Assembly (NCBI RefSeq): GCF_017565405.1
Contig: NZ_JAGEKR010000012.1
Location: 248,001 to 312,000 of the forward strand
Direction: 5' to 3'
Origin: Allobranchiibius sp. CTAmp26
Lineage (GTDB): Bacteria > Actinomycetota > Actinomycetes > Actinomycetales > Dermatophilaceae
Length of the DNA stretch: 64,000 nt
Shown: positions 17,174 through 27,471 of the stretch, piece after piece
Layout of the letters: every line of letters begins with the position of its first letter
Position numbering within the stretch: the first letter of the stretch is position 1
Translations under genes and position numbers: made by a program
Notes under the pieces: generated by a model
What the model was told of the DNA's origin: nothing
Database searches by the model: none
What the model saw: the letters and a program-made list of their open reading frames with translations, nothing else

Positions 17174-18259
17174 CTACCAGCTGTCCGGTGACGAGCCCGT
17201 CGGCACCGGATCCGGTCGTTCGACCGTGCTGACGAGCTGCACGACCTGATGTCGCTCGGCCGACTGCGGGACGGCGTCCATGATCTCCAGCACGTGGAAC
17301 GCCAGGTCACCGGACGCGCGGTGCGGACGGTCGGTCTCGATGGCGCGCGCCATGTCCGCGAGTCCGACGCCACGTCCCGCGTCCGGGTAGCCCGCCGAGA
17401 CGGCGACCTCGGCCCAGTCCGGGGCAGCGGTCGTCCAGACCTCGACGGGATCCGAGAACCGGTTCGGGTCCGGGACGGCGATGGTGCCGCTGGTGCCGTA
17501 GACCTCGAAGAGGGGAGTGCGGGAGGCCCACACCTCGAAGCTGACGGTGATGCTCGATGTGACACCGTCGCGGTGTTCCAGGATCGCGCTCACATGGGTG
17601 TCGACCTGTACCGGAATGGCGGCGGTCGCCTGCGGACCGGTGGCCACGGTGCGTTCGCGGTTCGACCTGCGCGTCACACCGCTGACCCGCAGGACCGGGC
17701 CGAACAAGGTGATGAGGGTGCTCAGGTAGTACGGGGCCATGTCGAGGAGCGGCCCGCCGCCGGGTTGGTAGTAGAACTGCGGGTGCGGATGCCAGAGCTC
17801 GTGGCCCGGGGATGACCACTGGACGGATGCCGCGACGGCATCGCCGACCGCGCCGCCGTCGAGCAGTGCCCGCGCGGTCTGCACACCGGTGCCGAGGACG
17901 GTGTCAGGCGCGCTCCCGACCCGCAGACCCGAAGCGCGGGCCAGCTGCAGCATCGGTGCCGCTTCCTGCGGGGTCAGGCCGAGCGGCTTCTCCGTGAAGA
18001 CGTGTTTGCCGGCCTGCAGCGCCCGCATGCTGACGTCGACGTGCGCCGCGGGAATGGTGAGGTTGAGGACGACATCGATGCCCGGGTCGGCGAGCAACGC
18101 GTCCACACCGAGCGCGGACACCCCCTGCGCAGCGGCCACCTCGGCCGCGCGGGTCTCGTCGATGTCGGCGACGGCGACCAGGGTCAGACCCGGCAGCGAG
18201 GGGAACTGCGCGAAGTACTGCGCGCTGATGACGCCGACGCCGATGACGCCGACGTTCAT
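17174..18259 (-). CDS. Gfo/Idh/MocA family sugar oxidoreductase
   Basis: A 361-residue NAD(P)-dependent dehydrogenase. The Rossmann motif GVIGVGVISAQYFAQ opens the protein and the conserved EKPLGLTPQEA is at about residue 95. The C-terminal half is the alpha/beta domain that binds a sugar or its derivative. ATG 18259 overlaps the upstream ThuA stop by four bases (ATGA), showing translational coupling. Paired Gfo/Idh and ThuA proteins take part in 3-keto-sugar or related hexose pathways in other bacteria, so oxidation of a glucoside or its product is likely; the exact substrate is not readable. Confidence 0.9.
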   Translation of the reverse strand: MNVGVIGVGVISAQYFAQFPSLPGLTLVAVADIDETRAAEVAAAQGVSALGVDALLADPGIDVVLNLTIPAAHVDVSMRALQAGKHVFTEKPLGLTPQEAAPMLQLARASGLRVGSAPDTVLGTGVQTARALLDGGAVGDAVAASVQWSSPGHELWHPHPQFYYQPGGGPLLDMAPYYLSTLITLFGPVLRVSGVTRRSNRERTVATGPQATAAIPVQVDTHVSAILEHRDGVTSSITVSFEVWASRTPLFEVYGTSGTIAVPDPNRFSDPVEVWTTAAPDWAEVAVSAGYPDAGRGVGLADMARAIETDRPHRASGDLAFHVLEIMDAVPQSAERHQVVQLVSTVERPDPVPTGSSPDSW

Positions 18260-18966
18260 CGCGCCGCCCACAGCAGTCCGCGTTGCACGATCGCGCGCAC
18301 GTCGGGGTGATCCAGGACCGTCAGCGTGTGGCCGGGCGTCGAGACGAACACCCGGCCCTTGCCCCACTGCCTCGTCCAGATGGCGGGGAACGTGACCGGC
18401 CGATGCCACGCGTCCCACGGGCGGGCCGCCTGGGTGACGGTGGCGAGGACGTCGTTGTGCTCGTCCGTGAGCACCCAGTACAACTCGGTCTCCAGATCGA
18501 AGTCCGCGACGCCCTGGGTGATCGGGTGGGCCCGGCCCGCGGGCGTGATCTGCACGGTGAACGGGAGGTAGTTGTCGGACTGCTCGCCGGTGCGCAGCGC
18601 GGGATGCTTGCCGGCATGGTGGGCGAACTGGCCGCCCATCATGTGCAGGTAGTCGGCGCTGTCGCGGTAGGAGTCGACGATGCCGCCGTGCCAGCCGCCC
18701 ATTCCCGCGCCGCCCAGGACCGCGGCCTGCAAGCCCGCCAATTCATCGTCGGCGATCGAGTTCATGGTGTTGGTCTGCAGGATCAGATCCACGGTGCTCA
18801 TGTACTCGGCGTCGGTGTAGACGGCCGCCGACTCCTCGACCCGGACACTGAAGCCGTTGGCCTGAAGGAACGGGATCATCGAGTCGGTCGTCTGCACCGG
18901 CTGATGGCCGTCCCATCCTCCACGGACGATCAGCGCGGTCCGGGCCCGGTCCGTCGTCGCGGTCAT
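18256..18966 (-). CDS. ThuA-domain protein (sugar utilisation)
   Basis: A 236-residue class I glutamine-amidotransferase-like fold of the ThuA family, named for trehalose utilisation. Visible: ALIVRGGWDGHQPVQTTD at the start, GGWHGGIVDSYRDS in the middle (catalytic-site region of the family) and WGKGRVFVSTPGHTL near the end. It overlaps LacI upstream by ATGA and the Gfo/Idh gene downstream by ATGA, so the three are coupled. ThuA proteins have been linked to handling of 3-keto-disaccharides; the role here is inferred from neighbours. Confidence 0.88.
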   Translation of the reverse strand: MTATTDRARTALIVRGGWDGHQPVQTTDSMIPFLQANGFSVRVEESAAVYTDAEYMSTVDLILQTNTMNSIADDELAGLQAAVLGGAGMGGWHGGIVDSYRDSADYLHMMGGQFAHHAGKHPALRTGEQSDNYLPFTVQITPAGRAHPITQGVADFDLETELYWVLTDEHNDVLATVTQAARPWDAWHRPVTFPAIWTRQWGKGRVFVSTPGHTLTVLDHPDVRAIVQRGLLWAAR

Positions 18967-20009
18967 GTCGGCGGCAGCTGCCTGCTCGGCGGGGCGGTAC
19001 TGCCGCGGACGACCAGGCTGGTCGCCATCTCCAGGCGCATCGTCGACGGGTCGCCGTCGTTGCGCAGCTCCAGCAGGAAGCGGGTCGCCTGCTCGGCCAT
19101 CTCGGTGAGCGGTTGACGCACCGTGGTCAGCTGCGGCGTCATCCATCGTGCTGCTTCGATGTCGTCGAACCCCACGATGGACAGGTCTTCGGGGATGCGG
19201 ATCCCGCGGGAGCGGGCAGCTTCGTAGACACCGAACGCCTGTTGGTCGTTCGCGGTGAAGATCGCGGTGGGACGGTCGGCCCCGGCCAGCAGCCGGGCGC
19301 CGCCCTGGACCCCGTCCTCGTACTCGTATCGGCCGGCGACGATGAGCGCCGGGTCGACTTCGATCCCGGCCTTCGCCAGGGCGGTCCGGTAACCGGAGGT
19401 GCGCGCGTGCGAACTGATGATGTCGTCCGACCCGGTGATCAGGCCGATCCTGCGGTGTCCGAGTTCGATCAGGTGCTGGGTGGCCATGAGCGCCCCGGAC
19501 CAGTTGGCCGAGCCGATGGACGCGACGTCGGGGGACGGGTCCCCGGCCGGATCGACGATGACGAAGGGGATGTTCCGGGTGCGCAACCGCCGCTTGGAGT
19601 CCTCCGACAGCTCGGAGGACACCAGGATCACCCCCGCCGGATTCCGGCTGGTCGCGCCGACGATCCATTCCGGCGCGGGTCCGTGGTGCTCACCGCTGAC
19701 GGTGAGCAGGACGCTGATCCCGTTCTCCCGGGCGACGCGGTCCACCCCGGCCAGCAGCGCCATGGTCCATCCGGCCTGGATGTTGAACGGGCCCGCGAAG
19801 ACCAGCTCGATGAAGCCGGAGTGGGACTTCTCGTCGGTACGCCGTTGATAGCTGGCGGCCGCGAGAAGACTCTCGACGCGGGTGCGGACCGGTTCGGAGA
19901 CGCCGGGACGGCCGTTGAGCACCTTCGAGACCGTGGACATGGAGACCGACGCGTCGAGGGCGATCTCTGCCAGTGTCGCCCGTCGTGGCGAAACGTTTCG
20001 GGTGCTCAT
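18963..20009 (-). CDS. LacI family transcriptional regulator
   Basis: A 348-residue LacI-type repressor. The HTH is at residues 12-32 (TLAEIALDASVSMSTVSKVL) with the hinge RVESLLAAASYQ after it, followed by the sugar-binding core (IGLITGSDDIISSHAR, VVGFDDIEAARWMTP-like region). The ATG at 20009 starts the coupled ThuA operon. A palindrome CGAAACGTTTCG, of LacI-operator type, lies within codons 4-7 of this gene, suggesting autoregulation and perhaps control of the divergent importer 250 bp away. An inducer, probably an oligosaccharide brought in by that importer, would release it. Confidence 0.92.
   Translation of the reverse strand: MSTRNVSPRRATLAEIALDASVSMSTVSKVLNGRPGVSEPVRTRVESLLAAASYQRRTDEKSHSGFIELVFAGPFNIQAGWTMALLAGVDRVARENGISVLLTVSGEHHGPAPEWIVGATSRNPAGVILVSSELSEDSKRRLRTRNIPFVIVDPAGDPSPDVASIGSANWSGALMATQHLIELGHRRIGLITGSDDIISSHARTSGYRTALAKAGIEVDPALIVAGRYEYEDGVQGGARLLAGADRPTAIFTANDQQAFGVYEAARSRGIRIPEDLSIVGFDDIEAARWMTPQLTTVRQPLTEMAEQATRFLLELRNDGDPSTMRLEMATSLVVRGSTAPPSRQLPPT
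19989..20000. promoter_or_regulatory. LacI-family operator inside the lacI coding start
   Basis: CGAAACGTTTCG is a perfect 12-bp palindrome with the central CG and AACG half-site usual for LacI-family operators. It starts 10 bp into the regulator gene. No second copy was seen in the 250-bp divergent region. Confidence 0.6.
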
Positions 20010-20127
20010 GGCGGGAATGCTACTGATAATCGGTGCTGGTAGCGACAGGGGCGCAGTTGAGACCGCGAATTTGCCTGCTTCTCGGTGCGTGCCGCCACAC
20101 CCAACGTGAGCCACCTCACAAAAGTCG

Positions 20128-20157
20128 TTGACATCTGCGCCCTGTGACGCGGATACT
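20128..20157 (+). promoter_or_regulatory. Promoter of the ABC sugar importer operon
   Basis: TTGACA (20128-20133) and GATACT (20152-20157) are separated by 18 bp, and lie about 104 bp before the binding-protein ATG. The -35 is consensus. The rest of 20010-20260 shows no gene. Confidence 0.5.
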
Positions 20158-20260
20158 TTCTGCACTTGTTACGAAATATCTCTCACTTGCGGGCGATGTC
20201 GCACCCGCGAATTCTCATCTGTCGTCGACCGGGGCACTGCGAAGAGATCAGGAGACCGAG

Positions 20261-21595
20261 ATGGATTCTCAGACTGTGGGGGCGTCGTTCAGTCGTCGCG
20301 GCGTCCTCGGGATGACCGGCGGTGCGGCCATCGCGGCTGCGCTCGCGGCGTGCTCGTCCAGCGGAGGCAGCAAGAGCGGCGGGGGCGGGGGCGGTGGCAA
20401 GTCCCTCAAGTTCTGGAACATGCCGTGGGGCGGCACCGCTTTCAACCCGTTGGACAAGAAGATCACCCTGGCCTACAAGCCGGCCAGCGGGTTGCCATCG
20501 GCCACCTACCAGGAGATCCAGTGGGCGAACTTCACCCAGACCTTCGCTTCCGCCATCGCCTCCAGGACGGGCCCCGCCGTCAGCTCCGGCGGCGGTACGC
20601 AGGCCTTCCAGTTCGCGCACCAGGGCCAGATCGCGTACGCCGACAACCTGCTCGACAGCTGGAAGAAGAACGGGATCTACGACGACTTCTTCCCGGGCCT
20701 GGTCGACACCATGAAGACGGACAAGGGGTACGCCGGTGTGCCCTACAACCTCGACGTGCGCGTGTCCTGGTACAACAAGTCGCTGCTCGCCAAGGCCGGT
20801 GTCGAACCGCCCACGACCTGGGCGGAGTACGAGAACGTCTGCGCGAAGCTGAAGAAGATCGGGGTCTACGGATTCGGCCTCGGAGCCGGCACCGGGAACA
20901 ACATCATGGCGCACATCCTGACGGCGTTCATGATCAACAACGGTGGTGGCCTGTTCAACGCCAAGCAGGAGCCGGACTGCGCCAGTGATGCGAACGTCGA
21001 GGCGGTGGAGTTCGTCCTCGGGTTGGTCAAGAAGGGGTACTCCGACCCGGCCGCCGCGACCTACACCACCGCGAACGTCTATGCGCAGTGGACCGCCAAG
21101 AAGTTCGGGATGGGCTGGGACACGGCCGGTGCCGCGGTCTCGGTCGGCGGAGCGGTCGCCAAGGACATGGTCGTCGGCGTGCCCCTCGCGAGTACGAGCG
21201 GGAAGAAGGGCGGCTTGTACTTCCCGAACAACATCATGATGTACACGAACACGCCCAGCCAGAAGGGCTCGGAGGCGTTCCTCACGTACTACTTCCAGAC
21301 CATGAAGTCCCTCTGGACGCAGAACACCGGCATCGGCTTGCCTCCGCTGAAGTCGATCACCACCACATCCCAGTTCAAGGCCGATCCCAACAGCGTCAAG
21401 ATCGTCGACGACTGGCAGCCCATCTTCAAGACCTGGGCCGCTCCCGGCGGGACGGGCCTGTTCTACAACATCGCCAACACCGTCGACGGAACAGCACCCA
21501 TGAACAACTTCGCGCAGAGCATCCTCGGCGGGAAGGTCTCCGCGAAGGCGGCGCTCAGCACCCTGCAGAGCGCCATCGAGCCGCTGATGACCTAG
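20261..21595 (+). CDS. ABC transporter sugar-binding lipoprotein
   Basis: A 444-residue extracellular solute-binding protein of the MalE/family 1 type. SRRGVLGMTGG is a twin-arginine-like signal followed by ALAAC, a lipobox, so it is probably a Tat-exported lipoprotein anchored outside the membrane. A Ser/Gly linker precedes SLKFWNMPWGG. Later segments such as YAGVPYNLDVRVSWYNKSLL match the family's ligand-cleft region. ATG 20261 has AGGAG six bases upstream. It is first in a four-gene importer operon and faces the GH1/ThuA/Gfo operon. Confidence 0.92.
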   Translation: MDSQTVGASFSRRGVLGMTGGAAIAAALAACSSSGGSKSGGGGGGGKSLKFWNMPWGGTAFNPLDKKITLAYKPASGLPSATYQEIQWANFTQTFASAIASRTGPAVSSGGGTQAFQFAHQGQIAYADNLLDSWKKNGIYDDFFPGLVDTMKTDKGYAGVPYNLDVRVSWYNKSLLAKAGVEPPTTWAEYENVCAKLKKIGVYGFGLGAGTGNNIMAHILTAFMINNGGGLFNAKQEPDCASDANVEAVEFVLGLVKKGYSDPAAATYTTANVYAQWTAKKFGMGWDTAGAAVSVGGAVAKDMVVGVPLASTSGKKGGLYFPNNIMMYTNTPSQKGSEAFLTYYFQTMKSLWTQNTGIGLPPLKSITTTSQFKADPNSVKIVDDWQPIFKTWAAPGGTGLFYNIANTVDGTAPMNNFAQSILGGKVSAKAALSTLQSAIEPLMT

Positions 21596-21677
21596 AGCCG
21601 GAGGGTGGGCGCGGCCGGCACGAGGCGCCACCCACCGTTCGCGCCCACCATCACACCCCGGCTCACAGGAGAAGTGC

Positions 21678-22637
21678 ATGGCATCGTCGTCGACCGGAGC
21701 TCTGGTGCGGGCGCGCAAGGGCGTGGGCGTCGGCGGTCGGGGGCGCCCGCCGGGCTCGGTACGCCGCAAGCGGCGCAGCCGGTTCGCACGCGTCTTCGCG
21801 ATCTTCGCGCTGCCCTCGGTGGCGCTGCTCCTCCTGCTGAACCTCTACCCCGTCATCTACGCCGCTCTGCAGTCGTTCCGCAACGGCAGCCTCATCGACT
21901 CCGGCACCTTCGTCGGACTTCGCAACTACACCGGCATCCTGCACGACCCGGCGTTCTGGCACGCGGCGAGATTCACCCTGGTGTTCACGCTCGTCGGAGT
22001 CTTCGGCAGCTGGGCGATCGGGCTGGCCCTGGCGCTGCTGCTGCGGACCCGCATCCCCGGCAGAAGCATCTTCAAAGTGCTGCTCCTGCTGCCGTGGGTG
22101 GTCCCCGTGGTGGTGTCGGCCACCTCGTGGAACTGGCTGGTCGCGACACCGCAGTCGCCGATGTCGAGGCTCTTCTCTGCGCTCGGTTTCGGCAACGTGC
22201 TCTTCCTCGCCGATCCGCTTCTCGCTCAGATCCTCGTGTGCGTGTTCAAGGTGTGGATCAGCTTCCCGTTCATGATGATGATGATGTCCTCCGCTCTGGC
22301 GTCGGTCGACGTCAATGTCTACGAGGCCGCCAAGATCGACGGTGCCGGGAAGTGGCAGACGTTCCGGGAGATCACCCTCCCGATGATCTCCCGATCCACG
22401 TACATCAGCTGGGTCCTGATGACGATCTTCTGCGTCAACGACTTCCCGACCATCTTCCTGCTCACCGGCGGCGGCCCGGTCAGAGCGACCCAGTCACTGG
22501 TGGTGATGGCCTATCTGACCGTCTTCGCCAACTTCCAGACCGGTCCCGGCGTGGCCATCGCCTTCCTGATGACGATCGTGCTGGTCGCCATCGCCACCCT
22601 GCTCTACCGCCAGATTCGAAAGGTGGACATCGAGTGA
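21678..22637 (+). CDS. ABC sugar permease (MalF type)
   Basis: A 319-residue inner-membrane permease with six predicted helices after a basic N-terminus. The EAA loop reads VYEAAKIDGAGKWQTFREITLPMI at about residues 213-236, which docks on the ATPase. CAGGAGAAG precedes the ATG. The stop codon overlaps the GTG of the next permease, so the two are co-translated. Substrate presumably a beta-linked oligosaccharide, from the adjacent GH1. Confidence 0.93.
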   Translation: MASSSTGALVRARKGVGVGGRGRPPGSVRRKRRSRFARVFAIFALPSVALLLLLNLYPVIYAALQSFRNGSLIDSGTFVGLRNYTGILHDPAFWHAARFTLVFTLVGVFGSWAIGLALALLLRTRIPGRSIFKVLLLLPWVVPVVVSATSWNWLVATPQSPMSRLFSALGFGNVLFLADPLLAQILVCVFKVWISFPFMMMMMSSALASVDVNVYEAAKIDGAGKWQTFREITLPMISRSTYISWVLMTIFCVNDFPTIFLLTGGGPVRATQSLVVMAYLTVFANFQTGPGVAIAFLMTIVLVAIATLLYRQIRKVDIE

Positions 22638-23542
22638 GTGCCGAGAGCTCGCCGATCCGACTCGGCAAGGCGGCCGCGGTGCATACCGACACCGACACGG
22701 CGCGCATACCGCGCAAGCACGGCGCCATCAGCTCGTCCGAGAGACGCGGTCAGTGGTGGCGGTTCGCGGTCATCCTCGTCATCACCGCCGTGGTGCTCGT
22801 ACCGATCGTGGCCGTGCTCTACCTGTCGGTCCAGCCATCGCTCGGGAGTACCGCCACCGGCGTCACGCTGGAGAACTTCAGCAAGGTCTTCCAACAGACC
22901 TCCGTCGGGACCTGGCTCAAGAACAGCCTTCTCGTCACCCTCGTCACGGTGGTGGTCGCCGTGAGCGTCGCAGCCCCCGCCGGTTACGTCCTGTCCAGGG
23001 GACGCAACCGGCTCGTGTCCGGGTACGCGCTGATCCTGTTCGTCGCGCAGTCGCTCCCCGTGGTGACGTCGGTCATCCCGTTGTTCATCCTCTTCGCCAA
23101 GGTCGGACTCGTCGACAGCCTGACGGGCATCACGATCATCTACGTCGGCTCGACCATGTCGGTCGCCGTCTGGATGATGGCCGCGTACTTCGACTCCATC
23201 CCCATCTCGCTGGAGGAGGCCGCCTGGATCGACGGGTGCTCGGTCTTCGGCAGCTTCTTCCGGATCGTGCTGCGCAACTCCCTGCCCGGCCTGCTGTCGA
23301 CGGCGATCTTCTCGTTCCTGCTGGCCTGGAACGACTACCTCATCGCGGTGGTGTTCCTGCGGTCGGACCAGAACTACACCCTGCAGATCGGCCTGCAGAC
23401 CTTCTTCCAGCAGAACGCCACCAACTGGGGCCTGGTGATGGCCGTGGCCGTGATCATGATGGTCCCGCCCGTCCTGCTCTTCTCCGTGCTGAACAAGTAC
23501 TTCAGCGTCGGCGGCATCGGCGGTTCGTTGGCCGGTCGCTGA
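22634..23542 (+). CDS. ABC sugar permease (MalG type)
   Basis: A 302-residue second permease subunit with about six helices after a 35-residue cytoplasmic lead. The EAA loop is SLEEAAWIDGCSVFGSFF at about residues 195-212. The GTG start at 22634 overlaps the upstream TGA (GTGA). The family-typical LAWNDYLIAVVFL is near the C-terminus. It forms the pore with the MalF-type subunit. Confidence 0.93.
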   Translation: MSAESSPIRLGKAAAVHTDTDTARIPRKHGAISSSERRGQWWRFAVILVITAVVLVPIVAVLYLSVQPSLGSTATGVTLENFSKVFQQTSVGTWLKNSLLVTLVTVVVAVSVAAPAGYVLSRGRNRLVSGYALILFVAQSLPVVTSVIPLFILFAKVGLVDSLTGITIIYVGSTMSVAVWMMAAYFDSIPISLEEAAWIDGCSVFGSFFRIVLRNSLPGLLSTAIFSFLLAWNDYLIAVVFLRSDQNYTLQIGLQTFFQQNATNWGLVMAVAVIMMVPPVLLFSVLNKYFSVGGIGGSLAGR

Positions 23543-23624
23543 GCCGATCTCGTACGAAGCGCGACTCTCCCGTCCACCATCGATCGCCCGGCAGGTCACT
23601 GCCGGTGAAGGAAAGGACTCGCTC

Positions 23625-24701
<1,077 letters not shown>

Positions 24702-24738
24702 TCCCCGTCGATGCCCGGCAGGGGTACCCGGCGAACGA

Positions 24739-25701
24739 TCAGTCCTGTGCGGCGCGCCACCCGGCGGCGACCGCGGCTGCCTCGGAGCAGAAGTAGCGCT
24801 CGCCCTTGCTGGGCGTGATGACCGTCTTGTCGTACGTCGCGCTGCCCGGCAGGTGGTAGATCTTCTCGCCCTTGGAGTTGATGTTGCCCTTGATCCGGCA
24901 GTCGGCCGGTGCGGCGGGGACCGGTGTGCTCGGTGCGACGGGGGCGGGGGCGGGCGAGGTGCTCGGGCGTGAGCCCTCGACCGGCGACCCGAACGACGGG
25001 CACGCTCCCCAGAGCCCGGCGTGGGTGCGGCGCGCGGCGCTCTCGGCCGCCCGGAACGGCGCCTGGTACCGGTACGCCGTGTCGTAGGTGTACTCGCGGC
25101 CGAAGCCACCCGCGATGAGCGTCTGCGCGACGTTGCGGCCGTCGGCGGTGAAGACGTAACGCAGCGACCGGCCGTACTTGTCGACGTCACCCTGCGATGG
25201 GTCCGCCTGCAGGCGCACGCTGCGGCTCTGCACGAGGCTCTGCATCTCGCTGCTGGCCTGCTTGCCGAAACACTGCACGGGCGTGTTCGGTTTGCGGGTC
25301 TCGGGGGTGTCGACGCCGATCAACCGGATCTTGCGGCGTACGCCGTCGATGCGCACCGCGATCGTGTCGCCGTCGATGACGCTGAGCACGGGGACGAGAG
25401 CGCCAAGGGAGGAGGACTGAGACGTGGGGGAGTGCGTGGCTGCGGGCGTGGACGTCGCGGTGGAGGTCGCCGTGCCGTGGCCCGGCACCACGCCGGCCGC
25501 ATGCGTGCTGCGCGTCGCCGATGACGTGGATGTCGATCCCGGCGCCGTGCCGGCCTGCTCTGCAGGGTCGCATCCGCCGAGAAGTGCGACGACCACAGCG
25601 CCGGCGCCCATCAGGCCGAGCGCGCGAGCATTCCTGCCGATCCCCCCGGTCACCACGCGCCGAAATGTACCCACTCCCACCGTCATGGGCGGCCGGGACA
25701 T
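24739..25701 (-). CDS. Secreted thermonuclease-family lipoprotein
   Basis: A 320-residue protein. A signal segment with lipobox ALLGGC at about residues 37-42 is followed by a Thr/Ser-rich linker. The staphylococcal-nuclease-like domain at about 95-235 has VIDGDTIAVRIDG, IRLIGVDTPETRKP and DKYGRSLRYVF, the active-site Arg and Glu of the SNase fold. The C-terminal CRIKGNINSKGEKIYHLPG module with a later Cys is of the Excalibur/calcium-binding-like type seen after secreted nucleases. ATG 25701 has GGAAGG seven bases upstream. Probably degrades extracellular nucleic acid. Confidence 0.88.
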   Translation of the reverse strand: MSRPPMTVGVGTFRRVVTGGIGRNARALGLMGAGAVVVALLGGCDPAEQAGTAPGSTSTSSATRSTHAAGVVPGHGTATSTATSTPAATHSPTSQSSSLGALVPVLSVIDGDTIAVRIDGVRRKIRLIGVDTPETRKPNTPVQCFGKQASSEMQSLVQSRSVRLQADPSQGDVDKYGRSLRYVFTADGRNVAQTLIAGGFGREYTYDTAYRYQAPFRAAESAARRTHAGLWGACPSFGSPVEGSRPSTSPAPAPVAPSTPVPAAPADCRIKGNINSKGEKIYHLPGSATYDKTVITPSKGERYFCSEAAAVAAGWRAAQD

Positions 25702-25770
25702 GCTGACACCTTCCGGTGTGTCCGACCCCGCGGGTAGGTTCGTCGCACCGTCATCGCCACCGGAGGTTCC

Positions 25771-27465
25771 ATGTCCTACCCCTCGCTGACCGCGCGCCGA
25801 GTCACCGCCATCGTCGTCACCGCATCCGCCGTGCCCGCCCTTGCTCTGACCAGCGCGACCGCCGCCGGGGCGGCGACACCGACCGGCCCCGGTCACTCGG
25901 CCGCCGTACGCGACCTGCAGCGGGCGCAGCACGGCGCGGACCACGGCCGCGCGCTCGCCCCGCGCACGCACTTCCGGATGGCGCCGGACGGATCGAGCGG
26001 CGCCACGCAGGGCGGCGCCGGCATCCCCAACATCGACTCGGTGAAGTCGACGGTGCGTACCTACTACAACGCCACCAACGGCATCGCGAGCAAGACCAGC
26101 TCGCCGTACATCTCGCAGATGAACGCGCTGATGGCCCGCGAGACGAAGAAGCTGCCCGGGTTGCTCGCGAGCGCGAAGAAGACGGGCAAGAAGCCCGCCC
26201 TCGTCTTCGACGTCGACGACACCACCCTGTGGACCTACGACATGGAGGACGCGGGGATGCACTTCAACTTCGACCCCGCGCTGCAGGACGTCTACGTGCA
26301 GGGTGAGAGGTTCCCGGCCGTCCCGGCGACGGTGGCGTTCGAGAAGAAGGCCGCGGCCATGGGCTTCGCCATCTTCGGCCTGACCGGCCGGAACGACGAC
26401 CAGAGGAGTGCCACCCTGGCCAACCTCGCCAAGGTCGGCTTCATCGGGTTCACCGCCGACCGGTTCTACACGAAGTGGACGGGCAAGGGCGCGAGCCAGC
26501 AGCCCTCGTACATCACCTGCGCGACCGCGAAGTGCACCACCGTGGAGTACAAGGCGGGCACCCGTGCGCACATCGAGTCGCAGGGCTACGACATCGCGCT
26601 CAACCTCGGCGACCAGTGGTCGGACCTGCAGGGCAGGCACGCGCAGCACTACCTCAAGCTGCCCAACCCCACCTACTACCTGCCCTCACCGGACCTGCCG
26701 GGGTTGTCCGAGCCCAGGCTGGCTCCGCGCACCCGCTTCACGATGAAACCGGACGGGAGCAGCGGCAGGACCGCCGGGGGTGAGGGGATCCCCAACATCG
26801 ACTCGACCAAGGCGACGATCCGCACCTACTACGACGCGGACTCGATCGGCATCGCCAACAAGACCAGCTCGCCGTACATCAGCGAGATCACCGGGCTCAC
26901 CCGGCGCATCTCCCCGCTGCTGAACGCCGCGTGCGGGGTCGGGCGGTACGTCGGGATCCGGCCCGCCGTCGTGCTCGACGTCGACGACACCACCTTGTCG
27001 ACGTACGACATGGAGGACGCCGCGATGCACTTCAACTTCGACCCGGCGCTGCAGGACGTCTACGTGCAGCAGCAGCGTTTCCCGGCCACACCGGGGATGG
27101 TCGCGCTCGCCAACGCCGCGAGCGACGCGGGCTGCACGATCATCGGTCTGACCGGGCGGGGCGACAACCAGAAGGCGGCCACGCTCGCCAACCTGGTGAA
27201 GGTGGGTTACACCGGGTTCACCGCGGCGAACCTCTACACCAAGTGGACCGGGGTCGGCGCCAGCCAGCAGCCGTCCTACATCCACTGCGCGACCGCCAAG
27301 TGCACCACGATCGAGTACAAGAGCCAGACCCGCGCGTACAAGCAGACGGCGGCCGGCGGCGGCTACACGATCCTGGCGAACCTCGGCGATCAGTTCAGCG
27401 ACCTCATCGGAGGCTCCGCGCTGGTGCCGGTGAAGCTGCCGAACCCGACGTACTACCTCCCGTAG
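25771..27465 (+). CDS. Secreted acid phosphatase with two tandem HAD-IIIB domains
   Basis: A 564-residue secreted protein; the signal peptide ends near residue 35. Two full copies of a class III/B HAD phosphatase follow, about 257 residues apart: DVDDTTLWTYDMED at about 147 and DVDDTTLSTYDMED at about 404, each followed by HFNFDPALQDVYVQ and a GLTGR motif II. Both retain the nucleophile Asp, so both may be active. A single-domain protein is usual, so this is an internal duplication. The CGGAGG sits close to the ATG. The lldD-like gene follows after 6 bp, hinting at co-transcription. Confidence 0.9.
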   Translation: MSYPSLTARRVTAIVVTASAVPALALTSATAAGAATPTGPGHSAAVRDLQRAQHGADHGRALAPRTHFRMAPDGSSGATQGGAGIPNIDSVKSTVRTYYNATNGIASKTSSPYISQMNALMARETKKLPGLLASAKKTGKKPALVFDVDDTTLWTYDMEDAGMHFNFDPALQDVYVQGERFPAVPATVAFEKKAAAMGFAIFGLTGRNDDQRSATLANLAKVGFIGFTADRFYTKWTGKGASQQPSYITCATAKCTTVEYKAGTRAHIESQGYDIALNLGDQWSDLQGRHAQHYLKLPNPTYYLPSPDLPGLSEPRLAPRTRFTMKPDGSSGRTAGGEGIPNIDSTKATIRTYYDADSIGIANKTSSPYISEITGLTRRISPLLNAACGVGRYVGIRPAVVLDVDDTTLSTYDMEDAAMHFNFDPALQDVYVQQQRFPATPGMVALANAASDAGCTIIGLTGRGDNQKAATLANLVKVGYTGFTAANLYTKWTGVGASQQPSYIHCATAKCTTIEYKSQTRAYKQTAAGGGYTILANLGDQFSDLIGGSALVPVKLPNPTYYLP

Positions 27466-27471
27466 CACCGG

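Noticed and set aside
22634-22640. Frameshift between the two sugar permeases
   Set aside because: It is a normal GTGA overlap of stop and start, both proteins are complete.
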